Shown: positions 1 through 6,590 of the stretch, piece after piece
Numbering within the stretch: the first letter of the stretch is position 1
Layout of the letters: each line of letters opens with the position of its first letter
NCBI GenBank assembly: GCA_029932015.1
Contig: JAOZQW010000086.1
Span: forward strand, 1,874-8,508
DNA length: 6,635 nucleotides
Source: Candidatus Fermentibacteraceae bacterium
GTDB taxonomy: Bacteria; Fermentibacterota; Fermentibacteria; Fermentibacterales; JCC-6
Direction of reading: 5' to 3'
The notes under the pieces: generated by a model
Told to the model about the DNA's origin: nothing
Databases searched by the model: none
What the model saw: only the letters and a program-made list of their open reading frames with translations
Made by a program: the position numbers and the translations under genes

Positions 1-26
1 GATCAGTGTATCCGTTTCCCAGGAAT

Positions 27-233
27 TCAGAATGAATTCTTGATTCCAGCCCAGGTGTTTCTCTCCAATACAGTTCCGAAGCCTGGAATGAGCAGGTGTA
101 GAAACCTCTGTAGTAATGATCGCAAAACATCGGCATCAAATACTTGCCTAAACGTGCCTTTATGCGTGCTATCCGCTTCCGTTACTTTAATTACGTCAAT
201 GAAGTATCGAAAGTGAAGCCCGACCTCTTTCAG
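27..233 (-). other. Open frame without a start codon beyond the aspS 3' end; possible gene remnant
   Basis: Reading leftward out of the aspS end in a different frame, 68 codons stay open up to a TGA at 29-27. The frame gives a protein-like peptide with an amphipathic middle (DVLRSLLQRFLHLLIPGFG) and the end TWAGIKNSF. No ATG, GTG or TTG opens it; the only start-like codon near its beginning is CTG at 233-231, which overlaps the aspS stop. I do not recognise the product. The stretch is about 44% GC by hand count, against 60% or more in sampled parts of the neighbouring genes, and its third codon positions are less GC-rich. This would fit a decayed gene or the tail of a mobile element, but the plus strand is also open here (1-216), so it may be chance in low-GC spacer DNA. 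Low confidence that it is anything functional. Confidence 0.2.
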
Positions 234-1573
234 GGGGTGAGGCGTTTTACGTCCCTGGGGAACATTGTCGTCAGGCGGATATTATCAACGCCCAGTATCC
301 TTGCCGCCATGCGCTCAAGACCGATAGCGAGCCCCCCATGCGGAGGCAGACCGTACTTATGCGCCTGGAGATACCCTTCGAATTCATCGGGGTCCAATCC
401 GAATGCCCGGAGTTTCTCAACCTGCATATCGTAGTCGTGTATCCTCTGCCCTCCCGTAGTGACTTCCAGCCCTCTGAAGAGAAGGTCGAAACTGAGAGTA
501 GTTCCGGGATTTTCGGGGTCATCCATTGTGTAAAAGGGACGCTTCTCAGTCGGGAAGTGCGTCACGAAGAGGAACTCTGAACCCAATTCATCACTGGACC
601 ACTTGCAGAGGACCTTCTCCTCCTCGGGCTCCAGGTCCGGCTCTCCGGAACAGTCTCTATCCATAAGACCCGCGGTTATCCCATGCGCTTCTTCGAGCGT
701 AACAGCCGGGATGGAATCGCCGATGACAGGCATGACCGCCTCAAGCATCTCGAGTTCAGAGGCGCAGTCCTTCTCCACCTGCCGAAGGCTGTATCTCAAG
801 GCCTCCACTTCCATGCCCATGACATCGTCGAAGCCATCGATGAAACCCATCTCGAAATCCAGCGATGTGTACTCATTAACATGTCTGGAGGTCTGATGCG
901 GTTCTGCTCGGAAGACAGGACCGACCTCGAACACGCGCTCGTAGATGCCAACGCCCATCTGCTTGTAGAACTGAGGGGACTGCGCTAGAAATGCCGGACG
1001 ACCGAAATAGTCGACCTTGAATATGTTTGCTCCCCCCTCCGCCCCGGCGGAGCAGATCTTCGGAGTTCGTATCTCTGTGAAACCCTTCGAGGTCAGGAAC
1101 TCCCTGAAACCGTAAGCGAATGCCTCTGCAATCTTCAGTCTCGCCCTCTCGACGGGGTGCCTGAGACTCAGCGGGCGAAGATCGAGATTTGTGTCTATGT
1201 GAAGATCGAGCACCTTCTTGGTCATGTCCACAGGGGCCTGCTCAGCCGGGCTGGATATTATGGAGAATGCTTCCGCCTGGACCTCGACCCCTCTAGGATT
1301 GATGGAGCTGTCCTTGATGCGCGCTTCCTTGAGCGTACCTGTAACGGTCACCGACTGCTCGCATGCGAGTGAATCCAGAAGACCCTCGTTCCCTTCGTTG
1401 CCCATTACGCACTGAAGCAGGCCATCATGACGCCGGAGGACCACAAAGGCTCCCCATCCGAGCCTTCGTATGCGCTGGATAACACCATGAAGCGTGACCC
1501 TCTCGCCGGCCATATCGCCGAGGTCCGCGGCTGAGAGAAGCGGTCTGTTACCTGCGTCACTGACGTTCCTCAT
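230..1573 (-). CDS. aspS: Aspartyl-tRNA synthetase, archaeal/eukaryotic type (AspS2), probably non-discriminating
   Basis: Class IIb aminoacyl-tRNA synthetase that charges tRNA-Asp with aspartate in the cytoplasm. At 447 residues it is the short archaeal type (about 430-450) and lacks the large GAD insertion of the usual bacterial enzyme of about 590 residues. An N-terminal OB-fold anticodon-binding domain (about residues 20-110) is followed by the catalytic core: motif 1 ends in FTEIRTPKI (about 165-173), FLAQSPQFYKQ (195-205) contacts substrate, motif 2 is GPVFRAEPHQTSRHVNEY (about 218-235), and motif 3 is GLAIGLERM (414-422). The C-terminus MFPRDVKRLTP is typical of the family. Q33 and P93 fall where the discriminating Thermococcus enzyme has Trp26 and Lys85. 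Proline at the second site is the known non-discriminating signature, so mischarging of tRNA-Asn is inferred. The start at 1573 is chosen because GGAGAG lies 6-8 bases upstream; an ATG at 1591 would add six residues but has no good ribosome site. Confidence 0.95.
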   Translation of the reverse strand: MRNVSDAGNRPLLSAADLGDMAGERVTLHGVIQRIRRLGWGAFVVLRRHDGLLQCVMGNEGNEGLLDSLACEQSVTVTGTLKEARIKDSSINPRGVEVQAEAFSIISSPAEQAPVDMTKKVLDLHIDTNLDLRPLSLRHPVERARLKIAEAFAYGFREFLTSKGFTEIRTPKICSAGAEGGANIFKVDYFGRPAFLAQSPQFYKQMGVGIYERVFEVGPVFRAEPHQTSRHVNEYTSLDFEMGFIDGFDDVMGMEVEALRYSLRQVEKDCASELEMLEAVMPVIGDSIPAVTLEEAHGITAGLMDRDCSGEPDLEPEEEKVLCKWSSDELGSEFLFVTHFPTEKRPFYTMDDPENPGTTLSFDLLFRGLEVTTGGQRIHDYDMQVEKLRAFGLDPDEFEGYLQAHKYGLPPHGGLAIGLERMAARILGVDNIRLTTMFPRDVKRLTP

Positions 1574-1579
1574 GTAGGG

Positions 1580-1585
1580 CTCTCC
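1580..1585 (-). promoter_or_regulatory. Ribosome-binding site deciding the aspS start
   Basis: GGAGAG on the minus strand lies six bases before the ATG at 1573-1571. It sits inside the first codons that would be used if translation began at the ATG at 1591, which itself is preceded only by the weak ACGGAA. The shorter start is therefore preferred. Confidence 0.65.
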
Positions 1586-1606
1586 ATTCATTTCCGTCTA
1601 TCTATA

Positions 1607-1632
1607 GGGATAATTACTCTCGATGGGATAAT
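1607..1632. repeat. Short direct repeat GGGATAAT x2 upstream of aspS
   Basis: GGGATAAT occurs at 1607-1614 and again at 1625-1632, start to start 18 bases, inside the 50-68-base gap between the small helical gene and aspS. On the minus strand it reads ATTATCCC twice ahead of the aspS start. Two perfect 8-base copies in so short a gap could be an operator or part of a leader, but they could also be chance in an AT-rich spacer. No known regulator site is recognised. Confidence 0.3.
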
Positions 1633-1641
1633 ATACGGCTT

Positions 1642-2046
1642 TCAGATGTCCCCGCGGTTGGGGTCCTCCATGGCATCCAGCTCTCTGAGTCTCTCCAGCG
1701 CCCCACCCCGGCTGGCTCTTATCAGCCTGTTCGGAGTGGAGACTACATGGGCAAGGATTCGATTGATGTGCACAGTGAGTTCCGCAGCAGCCTCCTCAGC
1801 CTCCTCCATGCGGGGCGAGTCCGCAGGGATGAGGTGCTTCAGCCTCTGGACTTCCCTGGACAGCCTCTGAAGGCTCGGCGTGTAAATAGTCCTGGACATC
1901 TCCCTGAGGCGGAGGAGGTCATCCAGATCACCTGATATCAGGAGTTCCTCCTTCTCCAGTCTGAAACTCTCCGCGGTGCGCTCCGCCCTGCTGCGCAGGA
2001 GATTCAGTTCCTCGATAATACTGTCATTGTCATAACTCATTATCAT
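1642..2046 (-). CDS. Small charged helical/coiled-coil protein, possibly FlgN-like
   Basis: About 134 residues, soluble, with no signal peptide or membrane segment. Nearly the whole protein should form long helices: a first helix with SIIEELNLLRSRAER, then EKEELLISGDLDDLLRLREM, a third around LQRLSREVQRLKHL, and a last one from EEAEEAAAELTVHINRILAHV onward. The pattern of a Glu-rich helix, then GDLDDLL, then a basic helix, with a later Asn/Arg-rich helix, resembles flagellar chaperones of the FlgN/FliT kind. This is a shape resemblance only, and no flagellar gene is in the window. The stop lies 68 bases before the aspS start on the same strand, so the two may share a transcript. Three close ATGs (2052, 2046, 2040) are possible; 2046 is chosen because a weak GGA core lies six bases before it. 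Function unknown. Confidence 0.75.
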   Translation of the reverse strand: MIMSYDNDSIIEELNLLRSRAERTAESFRLEKEELLISGDLDDLLRLREMSRTIYTPSLQRLSREVQRLKHLIPADSPRMEEAEEAAAELTVHINRILAHVVSTPNRLIRASRGGALERLRELDAMEDPNRGDI

Positions 2047-2106
2047 TGGCATTCCAGGGGTCTTGAATTAGAATTTCGCTGAACAGAATCCTCCTCAGCA
2101 CAAGAT

Positions 2107-2111
2107 GGGAG
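2107..2111 (+). promoter_or_regulatory. Ribosome-binding site of buk
   Basis: GGGAG followed by AATA and the ATG at 2116. The spacing is a little short (four bases), but no other start in the frame is as well placed. The 69-base divergent gap before it shows TTGAAT at 2063-2068, without a convincing -10 box at the right distance. Confidence 0.55.
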
Positions 2112-2115
2112 AATA

Positions 2116-3207
2116 ATGTCTGCCCTTCACAGAATACTGGCCATCAACCCCGGTTCGACCTCTACTAAAATATCGGTATTTGAGGATGAAAAGGAAGTGT
2201 GGACCACAAAGATCACACACAGCATCGATGAGGTTGCGGCCTTTGACAGCATATTCGGACAATACGACTTCAGACAGAGCGTCATCAGGGACGAACTCAA
2301 GAAGGCCGGTTATGAGATCAGCACCCTCTCTGCGATCGTTGGCAGGGGAGGTCTTGTTTGTCCCCTCGAGGGAGGCACATACGAAGTCGGACATATTCTC
2401 CTCGAAGATCTTCGCCTTGGGGTGCAGGGACAGCACGTCTCCAACCTCGGAGCACCCATCGCCAGTGAACTCGCACACGAGGCCGGCTGTCCAGCCTTCA
2501 TCGTCGACCCTGTGGTAGTGGATGAGATGGAGCCTCTTGCCAGATTCACAGGCCATCCCGCCATAAGCAGGAGATCAATATTCCATGCCCTCAACCAAAA
2601 AGCTGTCGCAAGAAAAGCAGCGGGAGACCTCGGCAGGGAATATGAGGATATAAATCTCATCGTGGTCCATCTTGGAGGCGGCATCTCAGTGGGGGCTCAC
2701 CACAGAGGCAGGGTTATCGATGTGAACAATGCCCTTAACGGAGACGGCCCTTTTACCCCTGAGCGTTCGGGGGGCCTGCCCGTTGGTGACCTGGTGGATC
2801 TCTGTTTCTCAGGTGAAGTGTCCCACGAGGGTGTAAAACGGATGATCAAGGGCGCCGGGGGAATCGTAGCATATCTGGACACAAATGACATGCTCCATGT
2901 CGAGAAGGAGATCGAGAAAGGAAACGATGAGTTCCGTATCGTCTATGAGGCAATGGCCTACCAGGTAAGCAAGGAAGTGGGCAGTCTCGCGGCGGTTCTC
3001 AAGGGGGACGTTGATGCAATTGTAATAACCGGCGGTGTCGCATATGACAGGAATTTCATCAGTTGGATCAAGGATAGAGTAAGCTTCATCGCTGAAGTGA
3101 TGGTCTACCCCGGCGAGAAGGAGATGGAATCCCTCGCACTTGGAGCGCTTCGCGTGCTCCGGGGACAAGAGAAGGCCAGGATCTATAGCCCGGGATCCCC
3201 GGAGTGA
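2116..3207 (+). CDS. buk: Butyrate kinase (acetokinase family)
   Basis: Cytoplasmic kinase that interconverts butyryl phosphate plus ADP with butyrate plus ATP, the last, ATP-yielding step of butyrate or branched-chain acid formation. At 363 residues it has the usual family length (about 355-360). The ASKHA fold is visible in order: phosphate-1 loop ILAINPGSTSTKISVFED (7-24), GRGGLVCPLEGGTY (76-89), HVSNLGAPIA (107-116), VDPVVVDEM (130-138), RRSIFHALNQKAVAR (152-166), phosphate-2 loop VVHLGGGISVGAH (183-195), DGPFTPERSGGLPVGDL (210-226) and the adenosine loop ITGGVAYD (304-311). These are characteristic of Buk rather than acetate kinase. Related enzymes accept isobutyrate, isovalerate or propionate, so the exact acid is uncertain. 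It starts a rightward unit and ends 13 bases before the mutase gene. The usual partner ptb (phosphotransbutyrylase) is not adjacent: the gene on the other side is divergent and unrelated. Confidence 0.95.
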   Translation: MSALHRILAINPGSTSTKISVFEDEKEVWTTKITHSIDEVAAFDSIFGQYDFRQSVIRDELKKAGYEISTLSAIVGRGGLVCPLEGGTYEVGHILLEDLRLGVQGQHVSNLGAPIASELAHEAGCPAFIVDPVVVDEMEPLARFTGHPAISRRSIFHALNQKAVARKAAGDLGREYEDINLIVVHLGGGISVGAHHRGRVIDVNNALNGDGPFTPERSGGLPVGDLVDLCFSGEVSHEGVKRMIKGAGGIVAYLDTNDMLHVEKEIEKGNDEFRIVYEAMAYQVSKEVGSLAAVLKGDVDAIVITGGVAYDRNFISWIKDRVSFIAEVMVYPGEKEMESLALGALRVLRGQEKARIYSPGSPE

Positions 3208-3220
3208 GGAAATATCCAAT

Positions 3221-4885
3221 ATGACAGACGACAGATTCAGGAACAGCAAAGAGCTCTGGGAGAAGGACATTCTGGAGCCGGTTCTCAAGCGATTCCCGGA
3301 ACGGAAAACAGCCTTCCGCACTGGCTCCGGTGCCCCCATCGAGAGGGTTTATTTTCCGGAGCAGCCCGGTGAATCGTATCTTGTGAAAGAGGGATTCCCT
3401 GGACAGTACCCCTTCACCAGGGGAGTTCAGCCAACAATGTACAGGGGACGCTTCTGGACAATGCGCCAGTACGCCGGATTCGGTACAGCAGAGGAGTCGA
3501 ACAAGCGGTATCGCTATCTTCTCGACCAGGGTCAGACGGGACTCTCTGTTGCTTTCGATCTGCCAACCCAGATAGGCTACGATTCGGATCATCCGCTCTG
3601 TGTCGGAGAGATCGGGAAAGTCGGCGTAGCTATCGACAGTCTTGCAGATATGGAACTTCTCTTCAAGGATATACCACTCGGAGAAGTATCCACTTCCATG
3701 ACCATCAATGCCCCTGCCTCCGTGCTGCTCGCGATGTACATCGCAGTGGCTGAGAAGCAGGACGTTACGGCGGACAGGCTTCGCGGAACGATACAGAACG
3801 ATATCCTCAAGGAATACATGGCCAGAGGTACCTACATCTTCCCGCCAAAGCACTCCATGAGACTGATAACGGATATCTTCCGCTTCTGCAGCTCTGTTGT
3901 ACCCAGGTGGAATACCATCAGCATTTCAGGCTACCACATTCGCGAAGCAGGCAGTTCCGCGGCGCAGGAGCTTGCCTTCACCGTAGCTGATGGCATCGCC
4001 TATGTGGAGGCCGCTATCGCTGCCGGACTGGAAGTGGATGCATTTGCACCCAGACTGAGCTTCTTCTTCAATGCACACAATGACCTCCTCGAGGAAGTGG
4101 CTAAATTCAGAGCCGCACGGCGCATCTGGGCTCGGATCATGCGCAACCACTTCAAGGCGAAGAACCCGAAGAGCCAGATGCTCAGGTTCCATACACAGAC
4201 CGGGGGTTCCACTCTTACCGCCCAGCAGCCTGATAACAACATCGTGAGAGTCGCGGTCCAGACGCTGGCAGCCGTCCTCGGTGGAACTCAGAGCCTTCAT
4301 ACCAACAGCAGGGATGAAGCACTCTCCCTTCCGACTGAAGACGCAGTCAGGATCGCGCTCAGGACGCAGCAGATAATAGCGAACGAGTCAGGTGTGACCG
4401 GGACGATCGATCCCCTGGCAGGCAGCTACTATGTGGAGAGCCTGACCGACAGTATCGAGCGGAAGGTGGATGGCTACCTTCAGAAGATCGCCTCCATGGG
4501 CGGCATGGTCACCGCAATCGAGGAGGGATACCCGCAGAATGAGATACAGGAGGCAGCCTACTGCAGCCAGAAGGATATCGAAAACGGCGAAAGTATCGTT
4601 GTAGGTGTAAACAGCTACAAGATATCCGAACCCCCTCCAGGCTCGCTCCTCAAGGTTGATTCCTCCGTGGGTGATTCTCAAATGAGGAAGCTTGCAGAGA
4701 TCAGGGAGGAACGGAATGCCGAGGCCGTAACAGCAGCGCTGGATTCCCTTGCGATATCGGCGGGGAGTACGGACAATCTTATGCCGCCCATCATGGATTG
4801 TGTTCGCTCCTACGCCACGCTGGGTGAGATATGCGGAGTATTGAGGAAGGTCTTTGGCGAGTACAGACCGAATACGGTGCTGTGA
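3221..4885 (+). CDS. Methylmalonyl-CoA mutase, large (catalytic) subunit without the B12-binding domain
   Basis: Adenosylcobalamin-dependent isomerase of (R)-methylmalonyl-CoA and succinyl-CoA. The 554 residues cover the TIM-barrel catalytic domain and stop before the cobalamin-binding domain (no DxHxxG motif), so a separate small subunit of about 130-140 residues is needed, as in archaeal and many anaerobe enzymes. Visible motifs: YPFTRGVQPTMYRGRFWTMR (63-82), SVAFDLPTQIGYDSDHP (109-125), SISGYHIREAGSSAAQE (234-250), FHTQTGGSTLTAQQPDNN (323-340) and GTIDPLAGSYYVE (394-406). Y84, R202 (in MARGTYIFPP), Y238 and H239 match Propionibacterium Y89, R207, Y243 and H244. Tyr and Arg at the first two sites mark methylmalonyl-CoA mutase, where isobutyryl-CoA mutase has Phe and Gln. 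GAGGA at 3206-3210, overlapping the buk stop, supports the ATG at 3221; an upstream in-frame ATG at 3140 lies inside buk. Probably co-transcribed with buk. Confidence 0.95.
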   Translation: MTDDRFRNSKELWEKDILEPVLKRFPERKTAFRTGSGAPIERVYFPEQPGESYLVKEGFPGQYPFTRGVQPTMYRGRFWTMRQYAGFGTAEESNKRYRYLLDQGQTGLSVAFDLPTQIGYDSDHPLCVGEIGKVGVAIDSLADMELLFKDIPLGEVSTSMTINAPASVLLAMYIAVAEKQDVTADRLRGTIQNDILKEYMARGTYIFPPKHSMRLITDIFRFCSSVVPRWNTISISGYHIREAGSSAAQELAFTVADGIAYVEAAIAAGLEVDAFAPRLSFFFNAHNDLLEEVAKFRAARRIWARIMRNHFKAKNPKSQMLRFHTQTGGSTLTAQQPDNNIVRVAVQTLAAVLGGTQSLHTNSRDEALSLPTEDAVRIALRTQQIIANESGVTGTIDPLAGSYYVESLTDSIERKVDGYLQKIASMGGMVTAIEEGYPQNEIQEAAYCSQKDIENGESIVVGVNSYKISEPPPGSLLKVDSSVGDSQMRKLAEIREERNAEAVTAALDSLAISAGSTDNLMPPIMDCVRSYATLGEICGVLRKVFGEYRPNTVL

Positions 4886-4889
4886 AGCA

Positions 4890-4912
4890 AGTGGTTCCCC
4901 GAAGGGACCACT
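4890..4912 (+). other. Hairpin just after the mutase stop codon
   Basis: AGTGGTTCCC at 4890-4899 pairs with GGGACCACT at 4904-4912 around a CGAA loop, giving nine base pairs with one bulged T, only four bases after the stop. No run of T follows, so it is not a classic intrinsic terminator. It could be a 3' stabilising structure or a weak or factor-assisted terminator. Two smaller potential stems follow in the same gap: GGAAA/TTTCC at 4930-4943 and TAAGC/GCTTA at 4962-4974. Confidence 0.45.
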
Positions 4913-4987
4913 GGACCGGTCAGTCAGGGGGAAAAGCGTTTCCGGGGTAATTGGATCCGGATAAGCCGCGCTTACGCAATAAATCAT

Positions 4988-4992
4988 GGAGG
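4988..4992 (+). promoter_or_regulatory. Ribosome-binding site deciding a TTG start for the lipoprotein gene
   Basis: GGAGG lies exactly five bases before an in-frame TTG at 4998-5000. The site overlaps the ATG at 4986, which has no ribosome site of its own (it is preceded by GCAATAAATC). The TTG start is therefore favoured, and it gives a signal peptide beginning with an Asn-Arg pair. Confidence 0.65.
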
Positions 4993-4997
4993 TTCTC

Positions 4998-6590
4998 TTG
5001 AATAGATTGAACGTCACTGTTATCTACGCCATTGCTGCTGTCATTCTCTCCTTTGGCTGCTCAAGCCGGGAGGTGACCGGTGAAACCTGGCTCGTCGTTG
5101 CAGGAGAGGACACGATCCCGGTCGCGGAGATCGGTCAGATCTGGAGTGATATGACCGAGGAGAACAAAGATCTCTTCACTTCCAAGGACAATCCAGTTGG
5201 AGAGTTCGTGGTGGCCGTGGCGAGGAGGTATATCCTTGAACAGGAACTCACTGCGAATGGATACCTTTCAAACACGGTACTGAATGCGCGGAGGGATGCC
5301 TGGCTCAGATATCTGACAATAGAGAGAGCATATCAGTACTACACAGATAAGTTCGCATCAGAGGTGCTCGAAGAGGATATCGATTTCTATGTAGAGCACC
5401 TGGGCAAGACCGTCTGGTACACGACCAATCCAGGTACACCAGAGGAAGAAGGTTTCGGACCGGACCATCTCCCGGAACTCCCCTTTGACCTGGCGTTGAT
5501 GCTGGATACAATGGAGACCGGTGACACGGGGCTTGATATGTCGGGTTCCCCGGTAAGACTCGACTCAACAGTCATCACAGACTCCGCTCTCGTGGCAGAG
5601 ACACTGGCTGATACAGTAGCGAGCAGGGGTTTTGCCGCTTCCAGATTGGCGCAGGGACGGAGCAGACGCTGGCTCAACAATATACAGGATACGGTTATAG
5701 AGGATCATAGTGTCGTCATCGACTCGGCTGCAGCAGCGGGACTTCTGGCGTACTACGCGGATGAAGCGGAGCTTCAGGCAGATGAGATCGTACTCCATTC
5801 GGATCTGGGAGACTGGACCGCGCAGGATATGGTGGATTTCACTGACTACCTCTCCTCCAGGATGTTCACACAACCCTCATCGCAGGAATGGCAGGATTAC
5901 TTCTTCGAGAATCTTGTCACTCACTCTGTTCTTCTAGACCTCTTCGAAACAGATGCTCCCGGCCTTATCGACTCCCTTGCTGATGAGGCTGACGCATATC
6001 TGTTCGAGCTGGCTTCCGAAAGTATCTATGAAAACATCGTGTCCTCTTCAGTTTCAGTCACCGAGGACGACATCCAGGAGCAGTTCAGCAGCCTGAGCGA
6101 GGTCCCGACCGTGGAGGAGATGAGGATTTTCAGGATGGCTCTCCTTCCTCAGGATCGGCTGCTGGAGTACAAGGAAGCACTGAGCGTTGCTGCTCTTGAA
6201 GAATTCATTTCAGGTCTTGAGAGCTACTCCCGCCTCAGTGCAGGACAAGCAGATCCGCAGGTCACCCACCCGCTCAGGATCGCTGAAGTCCCTGGAGGCT
6301 ATGGTGAGCAGCTCTTCCAGATCAGCCCCGATGACCCCAGCTGGGTCGACCCTCTGATCATCGACGAAAACACAGGCTATCTCCTGTGCAGACTTGTCGA
6401 GATCGTCCCTGCCAGACCGGCCATGCTGGAAGATATCCGATATGACATGGAGATGGCTGCTCGCGGCAGACTCGAGGAGGAGGCTACCCTACTCTGGATG
6501 CAGCAGCTCGAAGAGATCCATGGTCTGGATATCAACGAGGAGGCACTCGACTGTCTTCCAGCGGACCTGGGGCTCTGGTCCGCACTGTAA
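4998..6590 (+). CDS. Acidic lipoprotein, SurA/PpiC-like chaperone with degenerate parvulin domain
   Basis: Probable periplasmic, lipid-anchored folding factor of 530 residues (534 if the ATG at 4986 is used). The signal peptide MNRLNVTVIYAIAAVILSFG is followed by Cys21 as the lipidation site; its lipobox is slightly unusual (Ser at -3, Phe at -2). After it, WLVVAGEDTIPVAEIGQIW (about 31-49) followed by helices with VARRYILEQELTANGYLSN looks like the N-terminal chaperone part of SurA/PrsA proteins. A long acidic, Asp/Glu/Ser-rich middle follows. From about 354 (VTEDDIQEQFSSL) to 520 the order resembles a PpiC rotamase region: a helix, EMRIFRMALL, a long helix, EQLFQISPDDPSWVDPLI, GYLLCRLVEIVPARPAMLED, then a helix ending in LDINEEAL. 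The catalytic parvulin residues are not evident, so chaperone rather than isomerase activity is inferred. It stands alone after a 112-base gap; its link to the metabolic genes upstream is unclear. Confidence 0.7.
   Translation: MNRLNVTVIYAIAAVILSFGCSSREVTGETWLVVAGEDTIPVAEIGQIWSDMTEENKDLFTSKDNPVGEFVVAVARRYILEQELTANGYLSNTVLNARRDAWLRYLTIERAYQYYTDKFASEVLEEDIDFYVEHLGKTVWYTTNPGTPEEEGFGPDHLPELPFDLALMLDTMETGDTGLDMSGSPVRLDSTVITDSALVAETLADTVASRGFAASRLAQGRSRRWLNNIQDTVIEDHSVVIDSAAAAGLLAYYADEAELQADEIVLHSDLGDWTAQDMVDFTDYLSSRMFTQPSSQEWQDYFFENLVTHSVLLDLFETDAPGLIDSLADEADAYLFELASESIYENIVSSSVSVTEDDIQEQFSSLSEVPTVEEMRIFRMALLPQDRLLEYKEALSVAALEEFISGLESYSRLSAGQADPQVTHPLRIAEVPGGYGEQLFQISPDDPSWVDPLIIDENTGYLLCRLVEIVPARPAMLEDIRYDMEMAARGRLEEEATLLWMQQLEEIHGLDINEEALDCLPADLGLWSAL

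Noticed and set aside
23..39. Two GAATTC hexamers 11 bases apart as a mobile-element end or hairpin
   Set aside because: A self-complementary six-base word repeated once in AT-rich DNA is weak evidence, and no matching terminal repeat or target duplication is visible.
1..216. Plus-strand open frame from the window edge to a TGA at 214-216
   Set aside because: It is rich in Ser, Asn and Cys with no domain pattern and no start inside the window. It lies opposite the more protein-like minus frame. It could be the end of a gene entering from the left, but the sequence does not support a call.
2091..2111. CTCC at 2091-2094 pairing with GGAG at 2108-2111 to hide the buk ribosome site
   Set aside because: Only four to five pairs around a loop of more than ten bases; too weak to call a regulatory switch.
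2053..2115. Divergent promoter pair between the small helical gene and buk
   Set aside because: Transcription must begin near here in both directions, but TTGAAT at 2063-2068 has no good -10 box at 16-18 bases and no convincing minus-strand boxes were found, so no promoter was placed.
3086..3853. Long antisense open frame (255 codons) opposite buk and the mutase
   Set aside because: It lies wholly opposite two well-supported genes, has no ribosome site or family motif, and is expected from their codon bias.
4890..4912. Intrinsic terminator after the mutase gene
   Set aside because: The stem is good, but no T-run follows; the next bases are GGACCGGTCAG. It was kept only as a hairpin.
4388..5017. 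Antisense open frame of 209 codons opposite the mutase end and the following gap
   Set aside because: Most of it mirrors conserved mutase codons. The part over the gap shows no signal peptide, domain or convincing ribosome site.
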